From Acidobacteriota bacterium (GTDB taxonomy: Bacteria > Acidobacteriota > Terriglobia > Terriglobales > Acidobacteriaceae), in assembly GCA_003225495.1 (NCBI GenBank), contig QIAJ01000145.1, positions 1 through 57,137 on the forward strand: a stretch of DNA of 57,137 nucleotides. The letters run 5' to 3'. Position numbers and translations under genes: made by a program. Positions 32,105 through 41,697 of this stretch are shown here, piece after piece. Every line of letters starts with the position of its first letter. Within the stretch, counting starts at the first letter, position 1. The notes beneath the pieces were generated by a model that made no database searches, was not told where the DNA came from, and saw only the letters and a list, made by a program, of their open reading frames with translations.

Positions 32105-33376
32105 ATGGCCACTGGGCCCATTCAACTTCTCCGACAGGCCACACCAGGCCAACGTCGTACCCTGCTCGCAGCCGCACTTGGATGGATGCTCGATTCCTTC
32201 GATGCCATGCTTTATGCACTTGTGCTGGCACACGTCATGCGGGATTTCGGAATGTCGAAATCTACCGCCGGCTTGCTTTATACCTTGACATTGATTGCCT
32301 CGGGTATCGGCGGCGTAATGTTCGGTTTCCTTGCGGATCGTATCGGACGCAAGCGCGCTCTCATGCTCAGCATCCTGACCTACTCGATCTGTTCGTTCGC
32401 ATCGGGCCTTTCCACCGGCATCGTCAGTCTCTCGGTATTTCGGTTCATTCTCGGCCTCGGGATGGGCGGAGAATGGAATACAGGCGCCACCCTGGTCGCG
32501 GAAACCTGGCCGGACGAACTGCGGGCCAAAGCGATTTCCCTGGTGCAGAGCTCGTGGGCAATCGGCTATGCGATGGCCGCCCTGGTCGCCGGCGTCGTCT
32601 TGCGCTACGCCAACTGGCGGGCGGTATTCTTTGTCGGCATCCTCCCTGCGGCGATCACGCTGTGGATTCAACACAGCGTGCCGGAATCGGAAATGTGGGC
32701 GACGCGACAGCGCCCCAGTTCTGACGGCGATCTTGCCGCATCAGTCCGCCACGCCCCGAGCGGCGCTTCTTTCTGGCAGATCTTTCGTTCTCCCTTTCTG
32801 AAGAGCACGCTCACGCTACTCCTTCTGAATTTTTTTGGAATGTTCGCATGGTGGGGCTTGTTCACATGGCTCCCGCCCTATTTGTCGCTTCCAATCGAGC
32901 AGGGTGGACGCGGCTTTGGCGTGATGGGAACTACTTCCTTACTCGTCGTTCTCAATCTCTTCGGAATGTTCCCCGGATACGCCAGCTTCGGCTGGGTCGC
33001 AGACCATCTCGGACGTCGGCGCTCTTTTATTCTGTACACCTTCACCGCGGCATTGCTGGTGCCGTTTTATGCCATGTCGCGTTCATCGCCCGTACTCTTG
33101 ATACTGGGCACATTGGTCGCATTCTTCGGAACTGGATTTTTCTCGGGCTCGGGAATCATAGGAAGCGAAATTTTCCCAACGCGCGTACGGGCCCGCGCGC
33201 TCGGTTTTACCTACAACGGAGCACGAACCATGAGTTCTATTGCGCCCTTCGCCATAGGCTGGGTAGGACAAATGAAGGGGCTGAGCTGGGCGTTTTATCT
33301 ATGCGCCGGAGCGTTTTTCTTAGCCAGTCTGATCGCTACACAATTGCCGGAGACGAAAGGAAAGAGTCTCGACTGA
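32105..33376 (+). CDS. MFS transporter, metabolite:proton symporter type
   Basis: 423 residues with 12 predicted membrane segments. The loop 2-3 signature reads GFLADRIGRKRAL and the equivalent second-half loop GWVADHLGRRRSF. The start GWMLDSFDAMLYALVLAH, with an acidic residue in helix 1, is typical of the AAHS/ShiA-like families that import aromatic acids, dicarboxylates or sugar acids with protons. The substrate cannot be deduced. It ends 10 bases before a convergent gene, with no terminator seen between. Confidence 0.9.
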   Translation: MATGPIQLLRQATPGQRRTLLAAALGWMLDSFDAMLYALVLAHVMRDFGMSKSTAGLLYTLTLIASGIGGVMFGFLADRIGRKRALMLSILTYSICSFASGLSTGIVSLSVFRFILGLGMGGEWNTGATLVAETWPDELRAKAISLVQSSWAIGYAMAALVAGVVLRYANWRAVFFVGILPAAITLWIQHSVPESEMWATRQRPSSDGDLAASVRHAPSGASFWQIFRSPFLKSTLTLLLLNFFGMFAWWGLFTWLPPYLSLPIEQGGRGFGVMGTTSLLVVLNLFGMFPGYASFGWVADHLGRRRSFILYTFTAALLVPFYAMSRSSPVLLILGTLVAFFGTGFFSGSGIIGSEIFPTRVRARALGFTYNGARTMSSIAPFAIGWVGQMKGLSWAFYLCAGAFFLASLIATQLPETKGKSLD

Positions 33377-33385
33377 GAGAATATT

Positions 33386-34531
33386 CTAAGTCTGCCCGAC
33401 TGTTTGGGCCCTCGAACTCAGCGCGACTGCTGCCAACTTTCTCTCCACCACAATGGACCAAACAATTGTCGCAATCAGCAGCGTCCAGGGAATTATGCGA
33501 GACACTTCGAAGAAGTGAACGCCAAAGCGCAGCAAGAGCATCCACAGAATGGTGACCACAAGACCGAAGTAGAAGGAATTTCGGCGGACTGAGTCCGACC
33601 ACGGCACTGATGTCGTCCATGCCGCCTGGAAGAGCACCGCGAATGGAAATGCGACAATCAGATCTGCAAGATAGTGTTCCCCTAATGCCATCGTAGCGAG
33701 CGCTGTCGCGAGAGCAAACAAAAGAGCCAGTATCCTTCCCCAACGCGGCCAGAATCTCGAGTTCCACCAAACCAGTAGAGCACCGCCAAGATGAAGTGAC
33801 GGCATGCAGTTGCGCGGACTATTACCAATCGCCATGGGCTGGAGAGTGATTTCCGCCAACGACGGTGATGTTTGGGGGTACATTCCAGAAAACGCATAGC
33901 GTGGTCCCACCGCTGGGTAGACACCGTACTGCGCGAATCCCAGGAGAGTGAGTGAAAGAAACAGAGCCAGGATTGCAACAGGCTTTTGGATTCGCATGCG
34001 GTCAGATGCGTAGACCATGCAAACCGTAAGTGGCAAAGCGTAGTAAACGACCGTCGTCAGGTTGCGAACTGTTGGATTGTGAAGCAGGAACTGGCCGAGA
34101 ATGAAACTCGCTTGAAATCCCAAGCTACCGTCAAACGCCAGCAGAAAAGCGTCGTACGTCTTTGGACGAAGCCATATGTTGAAAGGAACCGAATAGCCGT
34201 CCACCATGGCCAGCATGGGAAAGACCGATCCGGAATAAAAAGTCTGCAGATACGATTTCTTTGCGGGCGCACGCGACCACATGACCAGGCCAGCGAGAAC
34301 GGTAAGAACCCCGATTCCCAGAAACGCTCCCCAACTAATCCAACTGACTCCGTAGTAGTCCCCCAATCCCCCGTTCATCCTTATGCACAAGATACGCGTG
34401 CAGACGGCAATAATCAGAATCGGGACTAGCGTCCAGCGAGGGGGACGGGTCCATATGTATATGAAAAACGTCCCCAGCAGCGTGAAGGCGAATGTCGGGT
34501 TCAATTCGAAAGGATGCATTCTCTTCGTCAC
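33386..34531 (-). CDS. PAP2-like membrane phosphatase / inositol-phosphoceramide-synthase-like protein
   Basis: 381 residues, mostly hydrophobic with about ten helices. In the C-terminal half CMPSLHLGGALL and GEHYLADLIVAFP correspond to the PSxH and HxxxD histidine motifs of the PAP2 superfamily, as arranged in AUR1-like phospholipid-transferring enzymes. The N-terminal helices extend beyond the usual PAP2 core. A lipid phosphatase or phosphotransferase role at the membrane is likely; the substrate is unknown. Confidence 0.78.
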   Translation of the reverse strand: MTKRMHPFELNPTFAFTLLGTFFIYIWTRPPRWTLVPILIIAVCTRILCIRMNGGLGDYYGVSWISWGAFLGIGVLTVLAGLVMWSRAPAKKSYLQTFYSGSVFPMLAMVDGYSVPFNIWLRPKTYDAFLLAFDGSLGFQASFILGQFLLHNPTVRNLTTVVYYALPLTVCMVYASDRMRIQKPVAILALFLSLTLLGFAQYGVYPAVGPRYAFSGMYPQTSPSLAEITLQPMAIGNSPRNCMPSLHLGGALLVWWNSRFWPRWGRILALLFALATALATMALGEHYLADLIVAFPFAVLFQAAWTTSVPWSDSVRRNSFYFGLVVTILWMLLLRFGVHFFEVSRIIPWTLLIATIVWSIVVERKLAAVALSSRAQTVGQT

Positions 34532-34590
34532 TCAACAACGAGTTTTTCCAAACAGCAGGAATCTGGTTTTCTGATCAACAAATCGGGAAA

Positions 34591-35541
34591 TCACTCTATC
34601 GGTTCGAGGATAAGTTCTTCACGGCCAGTCGTGTCCGGCCACTGAATCAGCACGATCGCTACGAGTACGACGACAATCCCGAGCGTTTGCAACGGCCTCA
34701 GCAGTTCTCCCAGCGCGATTGCGGCAATCACGATGCTGAACACGGGCTCGAGACAACTCACCACGACCGCGCGAGTCGGCTCCAGATACTGCAGACCGGC
34801 GAAGTAACACGAAAACGGACCCAGCACCGACAGTAACGAAAATATCAGCATGAATCCCCACTGCCTAAGAGTGTAATGAGCTGACACAATCTTCCATGGA
34901 GGATTGATGAACATCCAGAATGTTGCTGCCGAAGCCAGAACCCACAACAACACCTTCCAGCGATCGTAACGTGCGAGCACACTGTGTCCGCCGACATTGT
35001 AAAAAGCAAATGAAAATGCGGCGAGAAGAGCTGCGCACACCCCCACAATATCGAGCTTCAGCGCACCGGAGCCAACGAAACCCACTGCCAGAGCGCACCC
35101 GACAACTGCCAATCCCACGGCTGCGCTTCGCCGCATGGAAGGGCGCTGCGCGCCGCGCATGACTGTGTATAAAAGCACCCAGACGGGAGCCGTGTATTGC
35201 AGGATGATCGCGGTCGCGACATTCGTCCGCTCGATCGCGAGGTAGTAAAGATAGTTGGAGGCTGCAACACCCAGCACACCGATCAGAAGGAACCGTACCA
35301 GATCACCGCCCGGCACTTTGAGGCCGGACGCGCCGCGGCGAATCAGCAATATCGGCAGCAGAACAAGTAGAGAGAGCGTCGTCCGGCTTTGCGACAGGAT
35401 CAGAGGATCGATCGCTGACAGCGTGATGCCGGGAAGCCGTCCGGTAAAAGCGGCGCGACCAAGAGTGGCCGCGATCCCCCAGAACAAAGCAGCGACAGCA
35501 ATATAGAGGTAACCCCGTAGCGGATGAGCGCCGGATTTCAC
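34591..35541 (-). CDS. EamA/DMT-family transporter
   Basis: 316 residues with ten predicted helices in two repeated halves, the EamA layout. GYLYIAVAALFWGIAATLGRAAF begins the first repeat, and EPTRAVVVSCLEPVFSIVIAAIALGE marks the second. Such proteins export or import amino acids, nucleotide sugars or other metabolites. The GTG start overlaps the osmC-like stop by 4 bases, so the two are co-translated, although a functional link is unclear. Confidence 0.9.
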   Translation of the reverse strand: MKSGAHPLRGYLYIAVAALFWGIAATLGRAAFTGRLPGITLSAIDPLILSQSRTTLSLLVLLPILLIRRGASGLKVPGGDLVRFLLIGVLGVAASNYLYYLAIERTNVATAIILQYTAPVWVLLYTVMRGAQRPSMRRSAAVGLAVVGCALAVGFVGSGALKLDIVGVCAALLAAFSFAFYNVGGHSVLARYDRWKVLLWVLASAATFWMFINPPWKIVSAHYTLRQWGFMLIFSLLSVLGPFSCYFAGLQYLEPTRAVVVSCLEPVFSIVIAAIALGELLRPLQTLGIVVVLVAIVLIQWPDTTGREELILEPIE

Positions 35542-35939
35542 TCAGCATGCTCGATGTTGTAAGTGATTTTCGCAGTCTTTGCGAGCATCGCCGAAACAGA
35601 ACAATACTTGTCCTTGGAAAGATTCACGGCGTCTTCCATCGCTTTTCTTGAGACGGGTCCGCGCACGCGGTACGTGAGATGGATCTCCGTGTATACGGTC
35701 GGATAATCGGTGGCGCGTTCACCCCGCGCGTGCACTTCGAGTCCGATGAACGGTTCCCGTTTTTTGCGCAGGATTCCAATCACGTCGGAGGCGGTGCACC
35801 CGCAAAGCGCGATGAGTACCAGCTCCATCGGGCTGTTGGCAGTCTTTTCTTTACCGGCGTCCATCACGATGGCGTGTCGGGAGCTTGCCTGTCCGATGAA
35901 TCGCTCCTGGTCTGACCAGTTCAAGGATGCTTCAATCAT
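35538..35939 (-). CDS. OsmC-family peroxiredoxin-like protein
   Basis: 133 residues, typical for the YhfA-like branch. Conserved cysteines are in LCGCTASD (C46, C48) and KYCSVSAML (C113); one of the first pair and C113 would form the redox pair. NSPMELVLIAL is the family's helix start. OsmC/Ohr proteins reduce organic hydroperoxides or act on other electrophiles. It precedes and overlaps the EamA transporter gene. Confidence 0.9.
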   Translation of the reverse strand: MIEASLNWSDQERFIGQASSRHAIVMDAGKEKTANSPMELVLIALCGCTASDVIGILRKKREPFIGLEVHARGERATDYPTVYTEIHLTYRVRGPVSRKAMEDAVNLSKDKYCSVSAMLAKTAKITYNIEHAE

Positions 35940-35970
35940 GTTGCCTTTCTGGCGCTGGCGGTGCCGCGGG

Positions 35971-37401
35971 TTACCTCCGGTTATCGGTCATCGGCTCCGG
36001 ATGAATCAGTACCCGGAACAATTCGGGCGCTTCCTGCTTAAATCGAATTTCCATCGCTGTCTGCACATCGTGCACACGCGCGAGCGGCATATCGTCGGGC
36101 AGCGTGCAGTGACAGGAAACATAGAGCCGGTCGCGAATTGTTTTGAATTGAAACTCATGAACATCAATCACTTCGGAGAATTCCTTAACTATTGTCTTTA
36201 AATGCTGCTCCAGCCGTGGTTCCTGCACCACCTGCTCCCCTCGCTCGATCGTGGCCGGCTCACTTTCAATGTGGGTCAAGATAGTCGAAATTTCGGGCAC
36301 CTCATTGCGCATTTCTGTTTCAAGGCGGGTTACTTCGTCATGCGCGTGCTTCATGCTTAGCTGCTCATCGAGTTCCAGATGCTGCTCGACATGAAGCCGG
36401 CCGTTCAAATCCTGCACGCTGACATCGTGCACGTTGAGATTGTTGCGCGTCGCCACCGCACGAATGCGATCGAAAATGTTTTCCGAACGCCGCGCGCGCG
36501 GAACTGAGTGCACCATAACGTCTGCATTGGGCAGAACCTGGTGTACCTGCGCAGTGACTTCGTCCACGATCTGCTCGGAACGCTGGAAGGTAAAGTTGCG
36601 GGAGAGTCCCACCGACACATCAGCGAAATAGCGATTCCCCGCTCGCCGGATACGCGCTCGACCGACTTCCAGCACGCCGTCGATGTTATGGATCCTTTCC
36701 AAGATCTGATTTCGCACGCCGGCAGGGGCAGCATCGAGCAATGCATCGACGGTCCTTCGCGCCAGCCGCCAGCTCACCGAGACGACAACCCCAGCTACGA
36801 ACAGCGCGGCTACCGGATCGGCTTTGCTCAGCCATGTGACGTGGTAGGTTCGGCCGATCTGCACGGCGACGAGACCCAGGATAACAACGGAACTGGACCA
36901 GATGTCGGTCGAGAAATGTAGCGCATCGGCTTCCAGGGCTTGGCTGTCATATTTCATTGCGATGCGACCTAGCGATCGGGATCGCCACGCGTCCACCACA
37001 ATAGATAGCAGCATTACGAGAAAGGCGGCGACGCTAGGCTCGATTTCCACACTTTGGAAGAACAGGCGCTTGACTGCCTCTGAGATGATCCAGATACAGG
37101 TCAGGAGCAGAAGGCCTGTTTCTATAAAGGCGGAGAAGTTTTCCACTTTGCCATGGCCGTACTGATGATCGGCATCGGCAGGTTTGTCGGAGACTCGAAC
37201 CGAGAAAAAAGTTACCAGAGCCGCGATCAGGTCAAGCCCTGAGTGGGCAGCCTCGGAGAGAATTCCCAACGAGCCGGTAGTAAAACCAACTACGATTTTC
37301 AGTATGGTGATTGCAAAGGCCGCCAAAACTGAATTGCCGGCGACTGCGCGTTTTTCTGCGCGCATCGACTCGGGACTGAAGGCGGCCTGCATTTCCGGCA
37401 T
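35971..37401 (-). CDS. Cation diffusion facilitator with three tandem C-terminal domains
   Basis: 476 residues; ordinary CDF exporters are about 300. Six helices fill residues 20-215. The metal-site pairs are HSGLD in helix 2 (H53, D57) and HFSTD in helix 5 (H162, D166), the HD-HD set seen in zinc exporters such as ZitB. The cytoplasmic part appears to repeat the CDF C-terminal fold three times (about 224-300, 308-382, 396-470), each with a beta-alpha-beta pattern and histidines (VMVHSVP, TILTHIESE, RVLIHPEP). The likely job is export of zinc or a similar divalent metal in exchange for protons. Confidence 0.88.
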   Translation of the reverse strand: MPEMQAAFSPESMRAEKRAVAGNSVLAAFAITILKIVVGFTTGSLGILSEAAHSGLDLIAALVTFFSVRVSDKPADADHQYGHGKVENFSAFIETGLLLLTCIWIISEAVKRLFFQSVEIEPSVAAFLVMLLSIVVDAWRSRSLGRIAMKYDSQALEADALHFSTDIWSSSVVILGLVAVQIGRTYHVTWLSKADPVAALFVAGVVVSVSWRLARRTVDALLDAAPAGVRNQILERIHNIDGVLEVGRARIRRAGNRYFADVSVGLSRNFTFQRSEQIVDEVTAQVHQVLPNADVMVHSVPRARRSENIFDRIRAVATRNNLNVHDVSVQDLNGRLHVEQHLELDEQLSMKHAHDEVTRLETEMRNEVPEISTILTHIESEPATIERGEQVVQEPRLEQHLKTIVKEFSEVIDVHEFQFKTIRDRLYVSCHCTLPDDMPLARVHDVQTAMEIRFKQEAPELFRVLIHPEPMTDNRR

Positions 37402-37514
37402 ACCGCATTATCGCTTCCGTTTCGATTACAGCCAACCCCTCGTTAACCGCCGAACTGGGGCCGAGGCATGCTAGGATGACACTTCGCTGTAATTCCCTTC
37501 TGGAGGATTTTTTC

Positions 37515-38588
37515 ATGTGTACTCGGTGGATCGTGTGTCTCTTGCTCGGTGGGCTTGCTTACGGACAAGCAGCTACCCCCGTGCCACCACTTTCCCATCC
37601 CGCAGCTGCTATGAAATCGCAGCCCAACGCCGATGCTGACGAGAAAGCGGCCCAAGCGAAAATCGGCCCCAGCGATCCTGTCATTACAGTCAAGGGGACC
37701 TGTGGCGATCCGGCAAAAAAAGGTGAGTCTTGCGAGACTGTCGTGACTCGCGCACAGTTTGAAAAGCTGGCGGAAGCGCTTCAGCCGAATATGGCGCTGC
37801 CCATCAAGCTGCGGCTGGCGAATGCTTATTCACGGCTGATTGGGATGAGCAAGGAAGCGCAGAATCGCGGGCTCGACAAGCAGCCCAAGTTCGAAGCCAG
37901 CATGGACTTCGCGCGCATGCAGATCCTTTCCCAGCAGTTGACGAGCAGCTTGCAGGAAGTATCTCAAAAAGTTTCTGACGCGGACTTTGAGAAATATCAC
38001 AAAGAAAAAATCGACACTTACCAGGAAGCGTCTCTGCAGCGTCTGTTCATTCCGCGCACCAAGCAGTTGGCGCCCGCCCCCAAAGCTGCCGCTGGGGTGA
38101 AAAAAGACAAAGCCACCGAAGAGGCAGAACAAAAAGCCCGCGAGCAGGCCGGGGAAGCATCTCTGAAAAGGACTGCCTCGACTCTGCGCGAACGTGCCGT
38201 TAAAGGCGAGAGTTTCGACACGTTAGAGAAAGATGCCTATCTGGCGGCGGGACTGAAGGGTAATCCGCCATCGACCAAGATGGAGAAAGTTCGTCCCACG
38301 ACCCTTCCTCCAGCGCACCACGCCGCTTTGGACCTGAAGCCGGGCGAGGTCACGCAAGTGATTTCCGATCCGACGGGGCACTACATTTACAAGCTTGTGA
38401 GTAAGCAGACATTACCCCTCGACACCGTCAAACCGGAAATCAAGAATTGGATTGCCACTCAGCGATTCCGCGATGCCATGCAGGAATTCCAAGGTACATC
38501 TCAGTTGAACGACGCCTACTTCGGAATCAAGCCCAAGCCTCCGGCCAAGCCAGGCGAGCCAGAAGCAGGAGAAGTCGACCCCGACTAA
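37515..38588 (+). CDS. Periplasmic peptidyl-prolyl isomerase-like (SurA/PpiC type) protein
   Basis: 357 residues. The start at 37515 is set by the strong SD GGAGGA 7 bases upstream; the frame runs on to 37476 without support. A signal peptide (RWIVCLLLGGLAYGQA) is followed by a helical SurA-like N domain (about 75-180) and a parvulin-like domain (about 185-310) interrupted by an Ala/Lys/Glu-rich insertion. A periplasmic folding role for outer-membrane proteins is the likely function. It is immediately followed by the epimerase gene with no gap. Confidence 0.75.
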   Translation: MCTRWIVCLLLGGLAYGQAATPVPPLSHPAAAMKSQPNADADEKAAQAKIGPSDPVITVKGTCGDPAKKGESCETVVTRAQFEKLAEALQPNMALPIKLRLANAYSRLIGMSKEAQNRGLDKQPKFEASMDFARMQILSQQLTSSLQEVSQKVSDADFEKYHKEKIDTYQEASLQRLFIPRTKQLAPAPKAAAGVKKDKATEEAEQKAREQAGEASLKRTASTLRERAVKGESFDTLEKDAYLAAGLKGNPPSTKMEKVRPTTLPPAHHAALDLKPGEVTQVISDPTGHYIYKLVSKQTLPLDTVKPEIKNWIATQRFRDAMQEFQGTSQLNDAYFGIKPKPPAKPGEPEAGEVDPD

Positions 38589-39644
38589 ATGGATACGTCA
38601 AAACCAACCGTCATCGTGACGGGTATCTCGGGCAATCTGGGGCAACGCCTCGCGCCGATGCTGTCCGAGTACACGGTGGTAGGAATCGATGTCACGCCTC
38701 CCGCCCTGCCGGTTGCGCGTTTTGTCCAACTCGACCTTGGAGCTGAAGAATCGACGCGCGAGTTATTTCTCCTCATGCGCGAAGTCCAGCCGGCCTCGGT
38801 TGTGCACCTCGCATTCGTCATCGATCCGCAGCGTTCCGGTGTTCTGAATGTTGATCGGATGTGGCAGATTAATGTCGCTGGAACCGCGCGCGTTATGGAG
38901 GCAGTCACAGAAGCGAACCGCAGCGCCGGCGCGAACATACGCCAGTTTATTTTTCCAAGCAGTGTGTCGGCATATGGTTCTGATACGCCGCAAGCCGTGA
39001 CCGAAGACTCACCACTCGAGGCCCACACGCTCCCCTATGCAGTTCACAAAAAAGAAAGCGACATGGTGGTCCAGCAGCGGGCTCCTGCCATGCGCGGATG
39101 CAGTGTGTTCATTTTGAGGCCGCATATTTTTGCCGGGTCCAGCGTAGAGAATTATCTGATGGGAGCTTTCCGCGGAACTCCCAACGGCAAAAGCAAGCGC
39201 GCCGCCCGAATGCGCGAATCTGGTAAACGTCTCCCCTGCATGCTTCCCTACGGGCATAAGTATCTCGACAACAAGATTCAATTCGTGCATGTGGACGATA
39301 TGGCGCGTCTGATCACATGGCTTCTGAAGCGCGAGCCGGAAGCCCGACGACTGACAACTCTGAACGTCGCCGGACGAGGCGAACCTTTGACCTTCGAGCA
39401 ATGTATCGGCATGGCCAAAGCCAGGTTGCTTCGGGTTCCCGGGAAATGGGGGATGCGGCAGGTACTGCAATGGCTTTGGCGATTGAAGTTGTCTGCGATC
39501 CCGCCCGATGCCGTGCCCTACATGACAGGCGAGTACATCATGGACACCGACCGCTTGAAGAAGTTTCTCGGCCCTGATTACGATCAGATTATGCGTTACA
39601 CGATTGCCGATGCCTTCGCAGATTCATTTCGGAAGAAGACATAA
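38589..39644 (+). CDS. NAD(P)-dependent epimerase/dehydratase (extended SDR)
   Basis: 351 residues. The Rossmann start VTGISGNLGQRL carries GxxGxxG, and PYAVHKKESD provides the YxxxK catalytic pair (Y150, K154) with upstream PSSVSAYG. Such enzymes act on nucleotide sugars or on sterol-like or other substrates; this one ends with a helical tail and cannot be placed further. Its ATG follows the stop of the SurA-like gene directly. Confidence 0.87.
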   Translation: MDTSKPTVIVTGISGNLGQRLAPMLSEYTVVGIDVTPPALPVARFVQLDLGAEESTRELFLLMREVQPASVVHLAFVIDPQRSGVLNVDRMWQINVAGTARVMEAVTEANRSAGANIRQFIFPSSVSAYGSDTPQAVTEDSPLEAHTLPYAVHKKESDMVVQQRAPAMRGCSVFILRPHIFAGSSVENYLMGAFRGTPNGKSKRAARMRESGKRLPCMLPYGHKYLDNKIQFVHVDDMARLITWLLKREPEARRLTTLNVAGRGEPLTFEQCIGMAKARLLRVPGKWGMRQVLQWLWRLKLSAIPPDAVPYMTGEYIMDTDRLKKFLGPDYDQIMRYTIADAFADSFRKKT

Positions 39645-39649
39645 GCCTC

Positions 39650-39720
39650 AGACCGCGGAGAGGAACAAATATGCTCTGAGGTTCTAACTCTGTTCAAATT
39701 CGCTCTCTGACCTCTGTTGA
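39650..39720. repeat. Convergent spacer with GGTCA-type repeat
   Basis: Contains CTCTGACCTCTG (39705-39716), identical to 23848-23859, and CTCTGAGG at 39674. It lies between the convergent epimerase and ubiE genes. No other terminator is visible. Confidence 0.5.
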
Positions 39721-39733
39721 AGAAGTTTTCACA

Positions 39734-40486
39734 CTATCTGATCCCAAGATAAAGTCCGGCGACGCCAAATGTATAAGGCTTCCACGAGGCTTCGGTAAAT
39801 CCAGCGCCCCGCATGCGTTCCAGCATTGCTTCCGGCGGCGGAAAGCGTTCTACTGACGCAGGCAGATACTTATAGGGTCCCTGAACTCCGGAGATGAGCG
39901 TCCCAATGGCCGGCAGCACGTGCTTGAAATAGACGCGATAAACCTTGCCGATTAGCCCACGAGGCTCGCTGAAATCCAAAATTCCACACCGCCCACCGGG
40001 ACGAAGCACTCTCGACATCTCGCGAAGGCCCGCATCGTAGTCTGCCAAATTGCGAAACCCGAAGGCTGCGGTTATTAGGTCGAAATGGCTGTCGGGAAAT
40101 GGCAAACGCAATGCATCGGCTTCGATCCAGCGCAATTGGGTTTCTCTTCCCTTCACCACCGCTCGTTGCAACATGGCGTGAGAGAAATCCGCTCCGATAA
40201 TTTGTGTGGCCGAGTTCGCGCGACCGCGCAGCGCCAGAGTCATGTCTCCGGTGCCGCAGCACAAATCCAGTACCCGCGCATCAGGACGCTTTAGGACGGC
40301 ATCGAACGTCCGCGCGGCACGCCACCACCAGACGTGGTCAGTGTTGAGCGACAGAACATGATTCACCAGATCGTAGCGTGGTGCGATCGAGGTGAACATT
40401 TCGCGTACAGCCTTGCCGGCCGATTCCGTATCGCGCGCGCCCGCGGGAGATGCACCGACAATCCGGCTGTTGAGTTCCTGACTCAT
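39734..40486 (-). CDS. ubiE: Demethylmenaquinone/ubiquinone methyltransferase
   Basis: 250 residues from ATG 40486 (SQELNSRIVG). The UbiE signature YDLVNHVLSLNTDHVWWWRA and the SAM motif VLDLCCGTGDMTLAL are present, with AFGFRNLADYDAGLREMSRVLRPGG further on. It adds the last methyl group in menaquinone (MenG activity) or ubiquinone synthesis; menaquinone is more likely for this lineage. The ATG lies one base after the aroB stop, so the two are co-transcribed. Confidence 0.94.
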   Translation of the reverse strand: MSQELNSRIVGASPAGARDTESAGKAVREMFTSIAPRYDLVNHVLSLNTDHVWWWRAARTFDAVLKRPDARVLDLCCGTGDMTLALRGRANSATQIIGADFSHAMLQRAVVKGRETQLRWIEADALRLPFPDSHFDLITAAFGFRNLADYDAGLREMSRVLRPGGRCGILDFSEPRGLIGKVYRVYFKHVLPAIGTLISGVQGPYKYLPASVERFPPPEAMLERMRGAGFTEASWKPYTFGVAGLYLGIR

Positions 40487-40487
40487 T

Positions 40488-41546
40488 TCACTGCAAGCTT
40501 TCGATTTCCTCGATCGCAGATCGAACGACTGAGGTTCGGACATCATTCACAATTTCCACTTTCCCAATTTGCGTCGGAAGAACCAGATGCACGACTCCTT
40601 GCCGTGTTTTCTTGTCCGCCTGAAGACGCTTTAAGACACTGGCCACCTGAAACTTCACGCGCGGCAGTTTGCCCAAACTTACCGTGGCCGACGTGATGCG
40701 CTCGGCGGACGCCGGATCTAAACGTCCGGTAGCGAGCGCGATTTGAGTTGCCGCAATCATCCCCCATGCCACCGCCTCTCCATGCAGGAGTTGCGTATAA
40801 CGCGTCTCGGCTTCGAGCGCGTGGCCAATCGTATGACCGAGGTTTAGTACCTGCCGGAGACCGCCCTCGCGTTCGTCGGCGCTCACAACCTCCGCTTTCA
40901 ATCGAACTGATTCTGCAATCACTTTCTCAATTACCACTGGATCGCGATCCAGAATCTCACGCCGATGGTCTTCAAAAAGCCGGAACAACTCGACGTTGCC
41001 GATGATTCCACACTTAAGTGCCTCATATAGCCCGGCCCGATACTCGCGCGATGGAAGGGTGGTGAGCACGTTGGGATCGATCAGCACCGCGCGCGGCTGA
41101 TGAAATGTGCCGAGCAAATTCTTCCCCGACTGTAGATTGACGCCAGTCTTCCCACCGATGGCGGCGTCGACTTGAGCCAACACCGTGGTAGGAATCTGGA
41201 TCACGTCCAGACCCCGCATGTAGACCACTCCGCCCCCCAGCGCGATCAAGATAGCGCCGCGATCCGCTCCGAGTTTGACGAGACCCTCCGCTAATTTCTC
41301 GAGCGTTGCGAGGCGCTTGAAGGGCTCGCCGTCCGCCATTTGCAGGATGTCCGCTTGCGCACCACTCTCGGCAAGGGACTGCATGAGAACCTTACCCCAG
41401 CGGCGGCGTACCGGCGGTACGGTGATTACAAATACGCGGCCACGGCCTGCGAGTTTGCCAATATGCTCCCCTGCGCGCGCGAGCAAGCCGCTGCCCAGCA
41501 CTACCTCATAGGGCCGCGACGGCGTGTGGACGGGAATGCGAATCAT
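40488..41546 (-). CDS. aroB: 3-dehydroquinate synthase
   Basis: 352 residues. NAD- and metal-site segments are visible: LGGGVVYMRGLDVIQIPTTVLAQVDAAIGGKTGVN (in several parts), GLYEALKCGIIG, and NLGHTIGHALE with metal-binding histidines. AroB makes dehydroquinate in the shikimate pathway. The usual GGGVVGD glycine-aspartate pair appears shortened here to GGGVVYMRG, so a few residues between the glycines and RG differ from E. coli. It precedes ubiE, linking shikimate and quinone synthesis. Confidence 0.93.
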   Translation of the reverse strand: MIRIPVHTPSRPYEVVLGSGLLARAGEHIGKLAGRGRVFVITVPPVRRRWGKVLMQSLAESGAQADILQMADGEPFKRLATLEKLAEGLVKLGADRGAILIALGGGVVYMRGLDVIQIPTTVLAQVDAAIGGKTGVNLQSGKNLLGTFHQPRAVLIDPNVLTTLPSREYRAGLYEALKCGIIGNVELFRLFEDHRREILDRDPVVIEKVIAESVRLKAEVVSADEREGGLRQVLNLGHTIGHALEAETRYTQLLHGEAVAWGMIAATQIALATGRLDPASAERITSATVSLGKLPRVKFQVASVLKRLQADKKTRQGVVHLVLPTQIGKVEIVNDVRTSVVRSAIEEIESLQ

Positions 41547-41609
41547 GAATTGTCATCATAGCGTATGGCCCTCGACCATTCGCAGCAAGGTCCTTTGATG
41601 GCAGCAGCG

Positions 41610-41663
41610 CACAATACGCAGAAAGGCTCAGGAAAGGCTATTTCTTCCCTGCGTACTCTGCGC
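41610..41663. repeat. Divergent spacer with repeat-like inverted motifs
   Basis: The aroB-nadB gap holds ACGCAGAAAGG (about 41616) and CCCTGCGTACTCTGCG (about 41648), partly complementary. The pattern resembles the GCGTCTCGGCGG stretch in the dnaX-ybaB spacer. Confidence 0.35.
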
Positions 41664-41697
41664 TCGCGATTCAAAGTGCGTGATACCATTTTTTTTT

